From Solirubrobacterales bacterium (GTDB lineage Bacteria; Actinomycetota; Thermoleophilia; Solirubrobacterales; Solirubrobacteraceae): a stretch of DNA of 64,000 bases. Below are positions 19,049-27,835 of this stretch, one piece after another. How positions within the stretch are numbered: the first letter of the stretch is position 1; each line of letters starts with the position of its first letter. The DNA lies in contig DAIDJO010000108.1 in NCBI GenBank assembly GCA_027451345.1, positions 1-64,000 of the forward strand, written 5' to 3'. The notes beneath the pieces were generated by a model that was not told the DNA's origin, did no database searches, and saw only the letters and a program-made list of their open reading frames with translations. The position numbers and the translations under genes are program-made.

Positions 19049-20215
19049 CTACGCCAGCAGCTCGCGCGCGATCGTCTGCTTCTGGATCTCCACGGTGCCC
19101 TCCTCGAACCGCTGCGCCCGTGCGTCCCGGTACACGCGCTCGATCGGGCTCTTGAAGAAGCCGATCCCGCCGAAGACCTGGAGCGCCCCGTCGGTGACGC
19201 GCTGGAGCATCTCGGAGGCGAACAGCTTCGCCATCGACGACTCCTTGGCCCCCGCCGCCGGGTCGCACTCCCAGGTCCGCGCGGCGTGCAGCGTGAGCTG
19301 GCGCGCGGCCTCGAGGTCGGCGGCCATCTCGGCGATGCGGAAGGCGATCGCCTGCCGGGTGGCGATCGGCTTGCCGAACGTCTCGCGCTGCTTGGAGCGT
19401 TCGATCGCGAGGTCGAGCGCCTTGCTCGCCAGGCCGACGCAGGTCATCGCCACGGAGATGCGGCTCGGGACGAGGAAGCCGCCGACGGCCACCTCGAGCC
19501 CGTCGCCCTCCTCGCCGAGCCGGTTGGCCACCGGCACGGGCGCCCGGTCGAAGACGAGGTGGGCATGGTCGGTGCCGATGACGCCCATCGTGTCGGCCAT
19601 CAGGTTGTTCTGGATGCCCTCGCCTCGGGCGGGCACCATCAGCGCGACCGTTCCCTCGCCGCCGCGGGTGCCCTCGAGCCGGGCGGCGAGGAGCAGGTGG
19701 TCGGCCGTATGGCCGAAGGTGATCATGTGCTTCTGGCCGCTCAGGTAGTACGTGTCGCCCTCGCGCACCACCGAGGACTTGATGTCGGCGCCGGTGCCGG
19801 CGTTCGGCTCGGTGAGCGTGAAGGCGACGCGCATCTCGCCGCTCACCTGCGGCCGGACGAAGCGCTCGATCTGCTCATCGTTGGCGTGCGGGAGCATCGC
19901 CCGCCACAGGCCGTTGGAGACGTGGACGATCATCCGCAGCGAGGCGTGCGGCCGGGAGAAGAGCTCGATCAGCTCGAGGTAGCGGGCGAAGGGGAGGCCA
20001 CGCCCGCCGATCGAGCGCGGGGCGGCCAGACTCAGGTAGCCGCGCTCGCGCAGCTCGTCCCAGAGCTCGGGCGGGACGCGGTGCTCGGCCTCGATGCGCT
20101 CGGTCCAGGCTTCGCCCTCGTGCTCGACGTAGTCGCGGACCTCGGCCTTCAGCGTCGCGAACTCGGCCTCGTCGACCGGGGTGGGCTCGGCGTGTCCTGC
20201 GGGCACTGTCGTCAT
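19049..20215 (-). CDS. Acyl-CoA dehydrogenase
   Basis: ATG at 20215: MTTVPAGHAEPTPVDEAEFATLKAEVRDYV...FTLTEPNAGTGADIKSSVVREGDTYYLSGQKHMITFG...QVFGGIGFFKSPIERVYRDARAQRFEEGTVEIQKQTIARELL. Confidence 0.93.
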   Translation of the reverse strand: MTTVPAGHAEPTPVDEAEFATLKAEVRDYVEHEGEAWTERIEAEHRVPPELWDELRERGYLSLAAPRSIGGRGLPFARYLELIELFSRPHASLRMIVHVSNGLWRAMLPHANDEQIERFVRPQVSGEMRVAFTLTEPNAGTGADIKSSVVREGDTYYLSGQKHMITFGHTADHLLLAARLEGTRGGEGTVALMVPARGEGIQNNLMADTMGVIGTDHAHLVFDRAPVPVANRLGEEGDGLEVAVGGFLVPSRISVAMTCVGLASKALDLAIERSKQRETFGKPIATRQAIAFRIAEMAADLEAARQLTLHAARTWECDPAAGAKESSMAKLFASEMLQRVTDGALQVFGGIGFFKSPIERVYRDARAQRFEEGTVEIQKQTIARELLA

Positions 20216-21738
20216 CGGGAAGTCGCCTTTCTCTCCAGCTGGGCCGCGATCCGGTCGCGCAGCACGAATTTCTGAATCTTGCCGGACGGCGTGTAGGGAA
20301 GCTCCTCGACGATCTCGAGCCGTTCGGGCCAGTACGGCTTCGACACCCGTCGCGCGTCGAGGTGTCGTTGCATCATGTCGAAGTCGAACGACGCGCCGGG
20401 GGCCGGCACGACAAAGGCGCACGCCCGCTCCCCGAGGCGCGCGTCGGGCATCGCCACGATCGCGACCTCGCGCACCGCGGGGTGGGCGTAGAGCTCCTGC
20501 TCGATCTCCACGACCGGCACCTTCTCGCCGCCGCGGTTGATCACGTCCTTCACCCGGCCGGTGATCCGCAGGTAACCGTCGGCGTCGATCCGGGCGAGGT
20601 CCCCCGTGCGGTAGTACCCGTCGGCGGTGAGCGCCTGCGCGGTCAGGTCCGGGCGGTTGAGGTAGCCCTGGAAGAGGGTGGGGGTGAGGACCTCGAAGTG
20701 CCCCTCCTCGTCGGGGCCGAGGGTGCGGCCGGCGTCGTCGGTGACCCGCAGCGTGATCCCCTCGAGGGCGCGCCCGTCGGTGCTCCAGGCGCGGTCCGGA
20801 TCCTCCCCCGGCACGAACGCCGCCCCGAGGCAGCTCTCGGTCGTGCCGAAGGCGCCACCCACGTCGGCGCCGAGCGCGTCGCGGGCGGTCCGCGCGAGCT
20901 CCCGGGGGATCGCGGTGCCGGTGGCGACGAAGGTCCGCAGCGCGGGCAGTGTCTCGCCGCGGGCCGAGGCGGTGCCGACGAGGTCGGCCAGGAACGGTGT
21001 GGCCGCCTGCACGAACGTCACCCCGTGGGCGCGCATCGCCTGGAAGCCGATCTCGGCGTCCCAGGTCGTCTGGATCACCTGTGGGGCGCCGAGCCTCAGG
21101 GCGATCCACATCCCGTACAGGAAGCCGGTCTGGTGCGCGATCGGGGACGGGATGTAGATGACGTCCTCGGCGCTCAGGTCGAAGTGGCGGATGTGCATCT
21201 CCGCGGCGAGGTTGAGCGACGCATGGGTCTGCAGGACGCCCTTCGGCTCGCCCGTCGAGCCGGAGGTGAAGAGCAGCTGGGCGCTCGCCTGCTCCCCGGG
21301 GGCGGGCGGCGGCGTCTGGGGCCGGGGCGGGTCGACCTCGTCGAGCACGACGACGTGCTGGAGCGAGGGGACCGCGCGCTGCAGGCCATGTGCCATGGCG
21401 CCGTGATCGTGGCGACGGAACTCCCTCGGCACGATCAGCACGCGGGTCTCGCCGGCGCGGAGCATGAACGCGAGCTCGCGCTCGCGGAAGATCGGCATGA
21501 GCGGCTCGCAGACCGCGCCGATGCGCAGCGTCGCCAGCGAGATGGCGACGAACTCGAGCACGTTGGGCAGCTGGTAGGCGACCGGCTCGCCGGGGATCAC
21601 GCCCCGTTCGAGCAGCAGCTCGGTGAAGCGCTCGGTGGCCGCCTCGAGCTGGCCGAACGTCCACTCGCGACTGCGCCCGCCCTCACCGACCTCCACCACC
21701 GCACGATCGTCGGGCCGCTCGCGGGCGTGCTGACCCAC
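20212..21738 (-). CDS. AMP-binding acyl-CoA synthetase/ligase
   Basis: QLLFTSGSTGEPKGVLQTH, GTTESCLGAAF, YYRTGDLARIDADGYLRITGRVKDVINRGGEKV, PYTPSGKIQKFVLRD; GTG start; 4-bp overlap with the downstream ACAD. Confidence 0.93.
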   Translation of the reverse strand: MGQHARERPDDRAVVEVGEGGRSREWTFGQLEAATERFTELLLERGVIPGEPVAYQLPNVLEFVAISLATLRIGAVCEPLMPIFRERELAFMLRAGETRVLIVPREFRRHDHGAMAHGLQRAVPSLQHVVVLDEVDPPRPQTPPPAPGEQASAQLLFTSGSTGEPKGVLQTHASLNLAAEMHIRHFDLSAEDVIYIPSPIAHQTGFLYGMWIALRLGAPQVIQTTWDAEIGFQAMRAHGVTFVQAATPFLADLVGTASARGETLPALRTFVATGTAIPRELARTARDALGADVGGAFGTTESCLGAAFVPGEDPDRAWSTDGRALEGITLRVTDDAGRTLGPDEEGHFEVLTPTLFQGYLNRPDLTAQALTADGYYRTGDLARIDADGYLRITGRVKDVINRGGEKVPVVEIEQELYAHPAVREVAIVAMPDARLGERACAFVVPAPGASFDFDMMQRHLDARRVSKPYWPERLEIVEELPYTPSGKIQKFVLRDRIAAQLERKATSR

Positions 21739-21761
21739 GAGCTCGGTGATCAGCGGCCGGC

Positions 21762-23087
21762 CTATGCCAGCTCTCCCGGCGCGCTCGGGACCTCGCTGGT
21801 GACGGCAATGGGGATGCCGATCGCGTTCATGTGGTCGGCAAACTCGGGGTACGAGATCCGGTACGCGTGCGGGTAGGAGAGGCCGGTCACGCCGGTGGCC
21901 GTCGAGCCGGCGACGGCGAGGGCCATCAGCACGCGATGGTCGTTGTAGGAGGAGAGCTCGGCGCCGTGCAGGTGATCGACGCCGTCGAACTCCATGTCGT
22001 TGCCGTCGAACTCCACGCGCGCGCCCATCTTGCGCAGCTGCAGCATCGAGGTGACGCGATCGGACTCCTTCAGGCGGACGTGCGAGACGTGCGAGAGCAC
22101 TGTGCGCCCGCGGGCGCGGCTGGCCAGGGTGGAGAGGATCGGGACCATGTCGGGGATGTCGCGGCAGTCGAGCCGCCCGGCCACCGGCGGCGTGCCGTCG
22201 TGGTCGATCGAGATCGACAGCCCGTCGGGGGCGAAGCGCATCGGCACCCCGACGCCCTGCAGCTCGGTGAGCACCGAGGCTTCGGGGTGCCCGTGGATCG
22301 GCACGTGCGAGCGGAACACGACCTTCGAGGGGTGCAGCGCGCAGGCGGCCAGGCCGAAGGCGGCCGACCCGATGTCCGGTGGGAGCAGGTAGTTCTCACG
22401 CGGCCGCGGCGTCTGGTTCGGGGGCACGGTGAAGTGCCGCCAGTCCTCCCCGACCGTGACCTCGAGCCCGAAGTCCCGCATCATCTCGACGGTGAGTTCG
22501 AGGTAGGGGCGCTCGTTCAGCTCCCCGACGACCTCGATCCGCGTCTCCTCCTCGGTGGCGAAGGGGGCGATCATCAGCAGTCCGGAGATCCACTGCGAGA
22601 GCGTGCCGTCGATGCGGACGTGACCGCCCCGCGGGCGGCCCGGGTGAACGGTGACGGGCAGCGTCTGGCCCTCGTACTCGAGCTCGACGCCGAGCCGCTG
22701 GAGGGCTCGGAGCAGCGGCCCGATCGGGCGCCGGCGGAAATACCGCTGCCCGACGATCGTCACCGGGCGATCCCCGAGCGCGGCGAGGCCGAGCAGGAAG
22801 TAGAGCGTCGTCCCCGAGCTGCCGACCGAGACCTGGTCGTGGCGGGGGGAGAACCCGCTCGCGCCGTTGACCGTCCAATGGCGCCCGCTCGCGGTGATGT
22901 CGACGCCGAGACCGCGCAGCGCCTGGACCGTGAAGCTCACGTGGCGAGCGTCGGTGCGGTCGGCGATCGTGCTCACGCCCGGCGCCAGCGCGGCGAGCAT
23001 CAGCGCCCGGTGGGCGTGGTACTTCGACGGCGGGATGACGAGCTCGCCCTGCAGCGGCGCCGGCGCGCCGGCTACGAGCAGGCGCAT
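21762..23087 (-). CDS. EPSP synthase-like (AroA-fold) protein with altered active-site residues
   Basis: ELVIPPSKYHAHRALMLAAL, VGSSGTTLYFLLGLAALGD, RRRPIGPLLRALQRLGVELEY, DGTLSQWISGLLMIAP, DCRDIPDMVPILSTLAS, VRLKESDRVTSMLQLRKMGARVEF, SYNDHRVLMALAVAG. Confidence 0.85.
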   Translation of the reverse strand: MRLLVAGAPAPLQGELVIPPSKYHAHRALMLAALAPGVSTIADRTDARHVSFTVQALRGLGVDITASGRHWTVNGASGFSPRHDQVSVGSSGTTLYFLLGLAALGDRPVTIVGQRYFRRRPIGPLLRALQRLGVELEYEGQTLPVTVHPGRPRGGHVRIDGTLSQWISGLLMIAPFATEEETRIEVVGELNERPYLELTVEMMRDFGLEVTVGEDWRHFTVPPNQTPRPRENYLLPPDIGSAAFGLAACALHPSKVVFRSHVPIHGHPEASVLTELQGVGVPMRFAPDGLSISIDHDGTPPVAGRLDCRDIPDMVPILSTLASRARGRTVLSHVSHVRLKESDRVTSMLQLRKMGARVEFDGNDMEFDGVDHLHGAELSSYNDHRVLMALAVAGSTATGVTGLSYPHAYRISYPEFADHMNAIGIPIAVTSEVPSAPGELA

Positions 23088-23109
23088 ACGACGGCGGTCG
23101 GCGGCACGG

Positions 23110-23991
23110 TCATGGCCGGGAGAGTATCTCGCGCAGCTGCGCCAGTTGGGGAATCTGGGCGGTCGGCTCCCCCGTCAGGGGGGTGAGAACGAACTCCTCG
23201 ACGCCCGCCTCGGCGTAGGCGGCGATCCGCTCGGCGACGCGGTCGGCGCTGCCGACGGGGGTGTAGCGGGCCACCTTCTCGAACGGCATCCCGTACATCG
23301 CCCGCGTGTAATCCTCGGCCGCCTCCCGGGCACGGCCCTCGTTGGCGTCGACATGGACGCTCAGCGCCAGCCCGAGCCGGGGGCACGGCCGGCCGAGCGC
23401 CTGCGCCTGCGCCGCGAGGCTCTCCCGGCCCTCGCGCAACCGTTCCGGGCTCATCCAGGTCGCCAGCCAGCCGTCGCCCAGGCGCGCGGCACGCCGCAGG
23501 GCGGCGTCGCTGCGTCCGCCGACCCAGACCGGAGGCAGCGCGCTGATCGGCGGGGAGAGCGCAGGGGTGGTGCGCCCGGAGAGCCAGTCCGGGAGCTCGG
23601 CCAGCGCCCGGTCGAGGAGCCGCCCGCGCTGGTGGACGTCGAGTCCGAGTGCCTCGAACTCCGCCGGGAACTCGCCGCCGACGCCGACGCCGAGGATGAG
23701 GCGCCCGGGGGCGAGGGCGTCGATCGTCGTCAGCTGCTTGGCCACCCACGCGGGGTGGCGCAGCCCGAGCAGCAGCACGCCGAAGCCGAGCTGGACCCGT
23801 TGGGTGCGCGCCGCGACGGCGGCGATCGCCACCATCGAGTCATAGACCGGCGAGGGCACGTGCAGGTGGTCGCCGACCCACACGGCGTCGAAGCCGAGTT
23901 CCTCCGTCAGGCGGGCCGCATCGACGAAGCGGGGGCGTCCGCCGACCAGCAGCGGGTCGAACGTCGGGAGGTTGATGCCGAGTCGTGGCAC
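23110..23991 (-). CDS. LLM-class (F420/FMN-dependent) oxidoreductase
   Basis: LGINLPTFDPLLVGGRPRFVDAARLTEELGFDAVWVGDHLHVP...LGFGVLLLGLRHPAWVAKQLTTIDALAPGRLILGVGVGG...PPVWVGGRSDAALRRAARLGDGWLA. Confidence 0.88.
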   Translation of the reverse strand: MPRLGINLPTFDPLLVGGRPRFVDAARLTEELGFDAVWVGDHLHVPSPVYDSMVAIAAVAARTQRVQLGFGVLLLGLRHPAWVAKQLTTIDALAPGRLILGVGVGGEFPAEFEALGLDVHQRGRLLDRALAELPDWLSGRTTPALSPPISALPPVWVGGRSDAALRRAARLGDGWLATWMSPERLREGRESLAAQAQALGRPCPRLGLALSVHVDANEGRAREAAEDYTRAMYGMPFEKVARYTPVGSADRVAERIAAYAEAGVEEFVLTPLTGEPTAQIPQLAQLREILSRP

Positions 23992-24059
23992 GGCGCCGCA
24001 ATCTACATGGCGCCCGCCAGGTCAGGCGCCGAGCGGATCGGCGCAGGGCGGCCGGGTGG

Positions 24060-26360
24060 TCAGGGGCCGGTCCGCCGCATCCGCGCGAGCAGCTCGATCG
24101 CCCCCCGCTTCGACAGCGGGTCGTTCAGGTTGCCGCACTTCGGCGACTGCACGCACGAGGGGCAGCCGTCGTGGCATGGGCACTCGCCGATCAGGCGGCT
24201 GGCGTCGAGCACGAGCCGGTCAAAGGCGTCGTAGCCGCGGCGCGTGATGCCGATGCCGCCGGGATGGCCGTCATAGATGAAGATCGTCGGGCCGCCGGTC
24301 TGCGGGTGGGCGTTCGTGGAGAGGCCGCCGATGTCCCAGCGGTCGCACATCGCGATCAGCGGCAGGACGGCGATCTGCCCGTGCTCGAGCGCGTGAAGGC
24401 TGCCGAGCAGGAGGTCCGCCGGGAAGGCCTCAGCCGCGTTGGCGGCCAGCGGGCCGCCAACGACGGAGTCCAGCTCGTACCAGAGGGCCCGGGTCGAGAA
24501 TTCGGTCGTCGGCAGGTCGAGCGCCTGGAAGTCGATCACGGCGTGGTCCTGCAGCCCCTTGCGCTGGAAGCCGAGCACCGTCTCGGAGTAGACGACCTCC
24601 CCGTAGGAGAGCTGGACCCCGTGGGTCTCCCGGGTCTCGAGCCGGCGTTCGATGAAGGTCATGCTCTCGCTCTTGGTCTGCGTGAAGTAGTCGCCGGTGA
24701 ACGGCTCGAGGATCGCGCGACGCGCGTCGAGGTCGAGCTCGAGGACGAGATAGGAGCGGCCGAGATGCAGGTAGATCGCGCCCTCGTGGACGGTCGAGTA
24801 GGCGCGGGCGGCCTCGATCGTGCCGAGGATCTCGCCCGAGCTTGCGTCGACCAGCGCGAAGTTGTCGAGGCTCGCGGAGCGAAGGGCCACGCGCCCGGCC
24901 GGATAGTCCTCGGCGCGGGCCGGGACGAAGCCGGTGGCGCGCTCGCGCAGGAACCCCGCGTCGGCGAGCGCCCGGGCACGGTCGACCACGTCGGCGCCGA
25001 AGTACTCGGCGTCGGCCTCGGTGAGCGGCGCCTCGTGCGCCGCGCAGAGCAGGTGCTCGCCGAGGATCTGCGGACTCGCCGGATCGATGATCGCCGCCTC
25101 GACGGGACGGCGCAGGAACTCCTCCGGGTGCCGGGCGAAGAACTGGTCGAGGGCGTCCTCGCCGGCGACGTAGACGGCGAGGCCGCGTCCGCGCCGGCCC
25201 GCCCGGCCCCACATCTGGCGGAGGCTCGCGACGGTGCCGGGGAAGGTGACGCAGATCGCGGCGTCGAGCTGTCCGATGTCGATGCCGAGCTCGAGCGCGT
25301 CGGTGGCGACGACCCCGAGGAGCTCGCCGCTGACGAGCCGCGCCTCGATCTGGTGGCGCTGCTGTGGCGTGTACCCGGCGCGGTACGGGGCGATCCGCTC
25401 CGCCAGCTCGGGCTCCAGGCGGTCGGCGGCCATCCGCAGGATCAGCTCGACCCCCTTGCGCGACTTCATGAAACAGATCGTCCGTGCCCCGGCGGTGATG
25501 AGCTCCGCGAAGAGCTCGGCGGCCTCGGCCAGGGCCGAGGCGCGGACGCCGAGCTGCTCGTCGAGCAGCGGCGGATTCCAGACCGCGACCCGACGGGCGG
25601 CGACCGGCGCCGTGTCGGTGTCGACGAGGTTGATCTCGGCCAGCCCGGTGAGCCCGGTGGCGAGATCGACCGGGTTGGCGATCGTCGCGCTGGCGAGGAG
25701 GAAGCGGGGGGCCGAGCCGTACAGGGCGGCGGCGCGACGGAGCCGGCGCAGGACGCCCGCGACGTGCGAGCCGAAGACGCCGCGGTAGACGTGCGCCTCG
25801 TCGACCACGACCACGGCGAGGTTGGCGAAGAGATCGCCCCAGGCGGCGTGGCGGGGCAGGATGCCGACGTGGAGCATGTCCGGGTTGGTGATCACGAGGT
25901 TCGAACGGCGGCGGATCGCCGGCCGCTCCTGGGACGGCGTGTCCCCGTCGTAGATCGCCGGGCGGACCTGTCGCGTCAGTCCGAAGGCGTGCAGGGCACG
26001 GGCCTGGTCCTGGGCGAGCGCCTTGGTCGGGTACAGGTAGAGCGCCCGGGCCGCCGGGTCGGTGACGAGGACCTCGAGCGTCGGCAGCTGAAAGCAGAGC
26101 GACTTGCCCGACGCGGTGCCGGTGGTCACGATCGTCGGGGCGTCGAAGGCGCTCAGCAGCGCGTCGCGCTGGTGCTGGTAGAGCGCGTCGATCCCGGCGC
26201 GCTGGAGGGCGTCGTGGACACGCGGGTCGAGCTCGTCGGGGATCGGCACCAGGAGCGGCGGCTGGGAGAGCGAGGAGCGGTCGTGGACGAGCCGCCCGTC
26301 CTCCTGTCCCGCCCGCAGGAGCGCGTCCCAGGGCTCGATCTCGGTTCGGCTGGTGCCCAC
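24060..26360 (-). CDS. DEAD/DEAH-box helicase with C-terminal DUF1998/Zn-binding domain (MrfA/Hrq1-like)
   Basis: ALYQHQRDALLSAFDAPTIVTTGTASGKSLCFQLPTLE, LYLYPTKALAQDQ, VVVDEAHVYRG, DALELGIDIGQLDAAICVTFPGTVASLRQMWGRAGRRGRG, C-terminal CPCHDGCPSCVQSPKCG. Confidence 0.93.
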   Translation of the reverse strand: MGTSRTEIEPWDALLRAGQEDGRLVHDRSSLSQPPLLVPIPDELDPRVHDALQRAGIDALYQHQRDALLSAFDAPTIVTTGTASGKSLCFQLPTLEVLVTDPAARALYLYPTKALAQDQARALHAFGLTRQVRPAIYDGDTPSQERPAIRRRSNLVITNPDMLHVGILPRHAAWGDLFANLAVVVVDEAHVYRGVFGSHVAGVLRRLRRAAALYGSAPRFLLASATIANPVDLATGLTGLAEINLVDTDTAPVAARRVAVWNPPLLDEQLGVRASALAEAAELFAELITAGARTICFMKSRKGVELILRMAADRLEPELAERIAPYRAGYTPQQRHQIEARLVSGELLGVVATDALELGIDIGQLDAAICVTFPGTVASLRQMWGRAGRRGRGLAVYVAGEDALDQFFARHPEEFLRRPVEAAIIDPASPQILGEHLLCAAHEAPLTEADAEYFGADVVDRARALADAGFLRERATGFVPARAEDYPAGRVALRSASLDNFALVDASSGEILGTIEAARAYSTVHEGAIYLHLGRSYLVLELDLDARRAILEPFTGDYFTQTKSESMTFIERRLETRETHGVQLSYGEVVYSETVLGFQRKGLQDHAVIDFQALDLPTTEFSTRALWYELDSVVGGPLAANAAEAFPADLLLGSLHALEHGQIAVLPLIAMCDRWDIGGLSTNAHPQTGGPTIFIYDGHPGGIGITRRGYDAFDRLVLDASRLIGECPCHDGCPSCVQSPKCGNLNDPLSKRGAIELLARMRRTGP

Positions 26361-26449
26361 CCGTTGAGTATGGCCGCGTCGTGGGCCGGTTCCAGCGGCG
26401 CCGGGATGCGCCGCGCGCTCCTTGCGGGCTGATTGCTACGGTCGGCGGG

Positions 26450-27292
26450 ATGCTTCGTGCCGTCTACGTGGACCTCGACGGGACCCTTCTCGGTCCTCGC
26501 GGCTCGCTCTTTCGCGCCTCCGACGGCGGCTTCTCGATGGAGGGCGCGCGGGTCCTCCAGGCCTGCCATCGGGCGGACGTCGAGGTCGTGATCTACACCG
26601 GCCGGGGCGAGCGCGGCGTCGATGAGCTGATGCGTCTGCTCGGCCAGCGCTCCTACATCTTCGAGCTCGGATGCGGGATCGTCATCGACGGGGAGCATGA
26701 GTGGCTGACCGGTGATCTCGTGCCGTCGGAGGAGCGCGGCACGATCTTCGAGCAGATCGAGGACACGGGCGCACCGCAGCTCCTGCTCGACACCTTCCCG
26801 GGGCGGCTTGAGTACCACACGCCGTGGTCCGTGGGGCGCGAGGTCTCGCACGTCTTTCGGGGGCACGTGCACGCGGATGAGGCGAGCGCGGTCCTCGAGG
26901 ACGCGGGTCTCGGTTGGCTGCGGCTCGTGGACAACGGGGTGATCTCCGGTCATGGGGACACCTCCCCCGGGCCCGGGTGGACGATCGACGTGGAGCGGGT
27001 CCACTGCTACCACCTGATCCCCGGCCCGGCCTCCAAGGCCCGCGGCGTCGCCCGCCACATGCAGAACCGCGGCTACCGCCCGGAGGAGTGCATCGCCTGC
27101 GGCGACTCGCGCGAGGACATGGAGGCCGCCCAGGTGGTGAGCACGTTCTGGCTGATGGCCAACGCGATCGACCAGGATCCGACCCTCACCGCCGACATCG
27201 GCCGGTACGGGAACGTGCGGGTGACCTCGGCCGGGCACGGGGCAGGGGTCTACGAGGCGGTCATGACGACCCTCGCCGAGCTGCGCGCCTGA
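26450..27292 (+). CDS. HAD-superfamily hydrolase (Cof/mannosyl-phosphoglycerate phosphatase-like)
   Basis: LRAVYVDLDGTLLGPRGSLFRASDGGFSMEGARVLQACHRADVEVVIYTGRG...CIACGDSREDMEAAQVVSTFWLMANA. Confidence 0.85.
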   Translation: MLRAVYVDLDGTLLGPRGSLFRASDGGFSMEGARVLQACHRADVEVVIYTGRGERGVDELMRLLGQRSYIFELGCGIVIDGEHEWLTGDLVPSEERGTIFEQIEDTGAPQLLLDTFPGRLEYHTPWSVGREVSHVFRGHVHADEASAVLEDAGLGWLRLVDNGVISGHGDTSPGPGWTIDVERVHCYHLIPGPASKARGVARHMQNRGYRPEECIACGDSREDMEAAQVVSTFWLMANAIDQDPTLTADIGRYGNVRVTSAGHGAGVYEAVMTTLAELRA

Positions 27293-27299
27293 GGGTCCG

Positions 27300-27341
27300 C
27301 CGCGTTCGGCGCTGACCACGAGCCCGCGTTCGGCGCTGACC
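27300..27341. repeat. 18-bp direct repeat, two copies, 24-bp period
   Basis: CCGCGTTCGGCGCTGACC at 27300-27317 and 27324-27341. Confidence 0.6.
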
Positions 27342-27361
27342 TCAGGTGCCGCTCAGCGCCC

Positions 27362-27835
27362 TCAGGCGGCGCTGCGAGCGCGGGCGAGCTCCCGCGCCTC
27401 CCGCCGGATCTCGTCCTCATCGGCGATGGCGCGGGCCAGCTCCGCGGCGGCGGAGGCGATGCCGCCGAAGGCGGCGGCGACCGCCACGGCGTCGGTCCCT
27501 CCGATCGCCCGGTTCATCGTGGCCACCGCCTCGTCGAAGCGCAGCCAGAGATCCTCAGGTCCCCGCCGCCCGGTGCCGGGACGAAGCTCGTACGGAGGTT
27601 CGGCCTGAGCCGCTCCCGGGACCGGGCGCCACCGCAGGCCCGCCTGGTCGGCCTGCTGCCAGGCGAGCTGCTCGGCGGCGGCCGCCTCCGAGAGCCGCTG
27701 CAGCCGGCCGGCGAAGCCATCGTCCGGTGGGGCGAGCTTGTGGGCGCGCATCGCCTCCGCCCAGCTCACACTCGCGTGCCGGACGAGTCGCATCACCCGC
27801 TCGCGCTCGCGCTCCAGTTCGTCTCCGAAGCTCAC
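27362..27835 (-). CDS. Hypothetical, helical/charged protein
   Basis: MSFGDELERERERVMRLVRHASVSWAEAMRAHKLAPPDDG...; start overlaps the upstream HTH gene stop by 4 bp (ATGA). Confidence 0.7.
   Translation of the reverse strand: MSFGDELERERERVMRLVRHASVSWAEAMRAHKLAPPDDGFAGRLQRLSEAAAAEQLAWQQADQAGLRWRPVPGAAQAEPPYELRPGTGRRGPEDLWLRFDEAVATMNRAIGGTDAVAVAAAFGGIASAAAELARAIADEDEIRREARELARARSAA

Noticed and set aside
16922-20275. 1117-aa ORF on the + strand
   Set aside because: Antisense to the dienoyl-CoA reductase and acyl-CoA dehydrogenase genes; low-complexity Arg/Asp/Glu-rich shadow ORF starting inside the tRNA-Phe region.
19049-21664. 871-aa fusion-like ORF covering CoA ligase and acyl-CoA dehydrogenase
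   Set aside because: The N-terminal half is an out-of-frame shadow of the CoA ligase; the real ACAD starts at 20215.
27300-27341. 18-bp direct repeat as a mini-CRISPR or iteron
   Set aside because: Only two copies with a 6-bp spacer; too few for an array and no cas or rep genes nearby.
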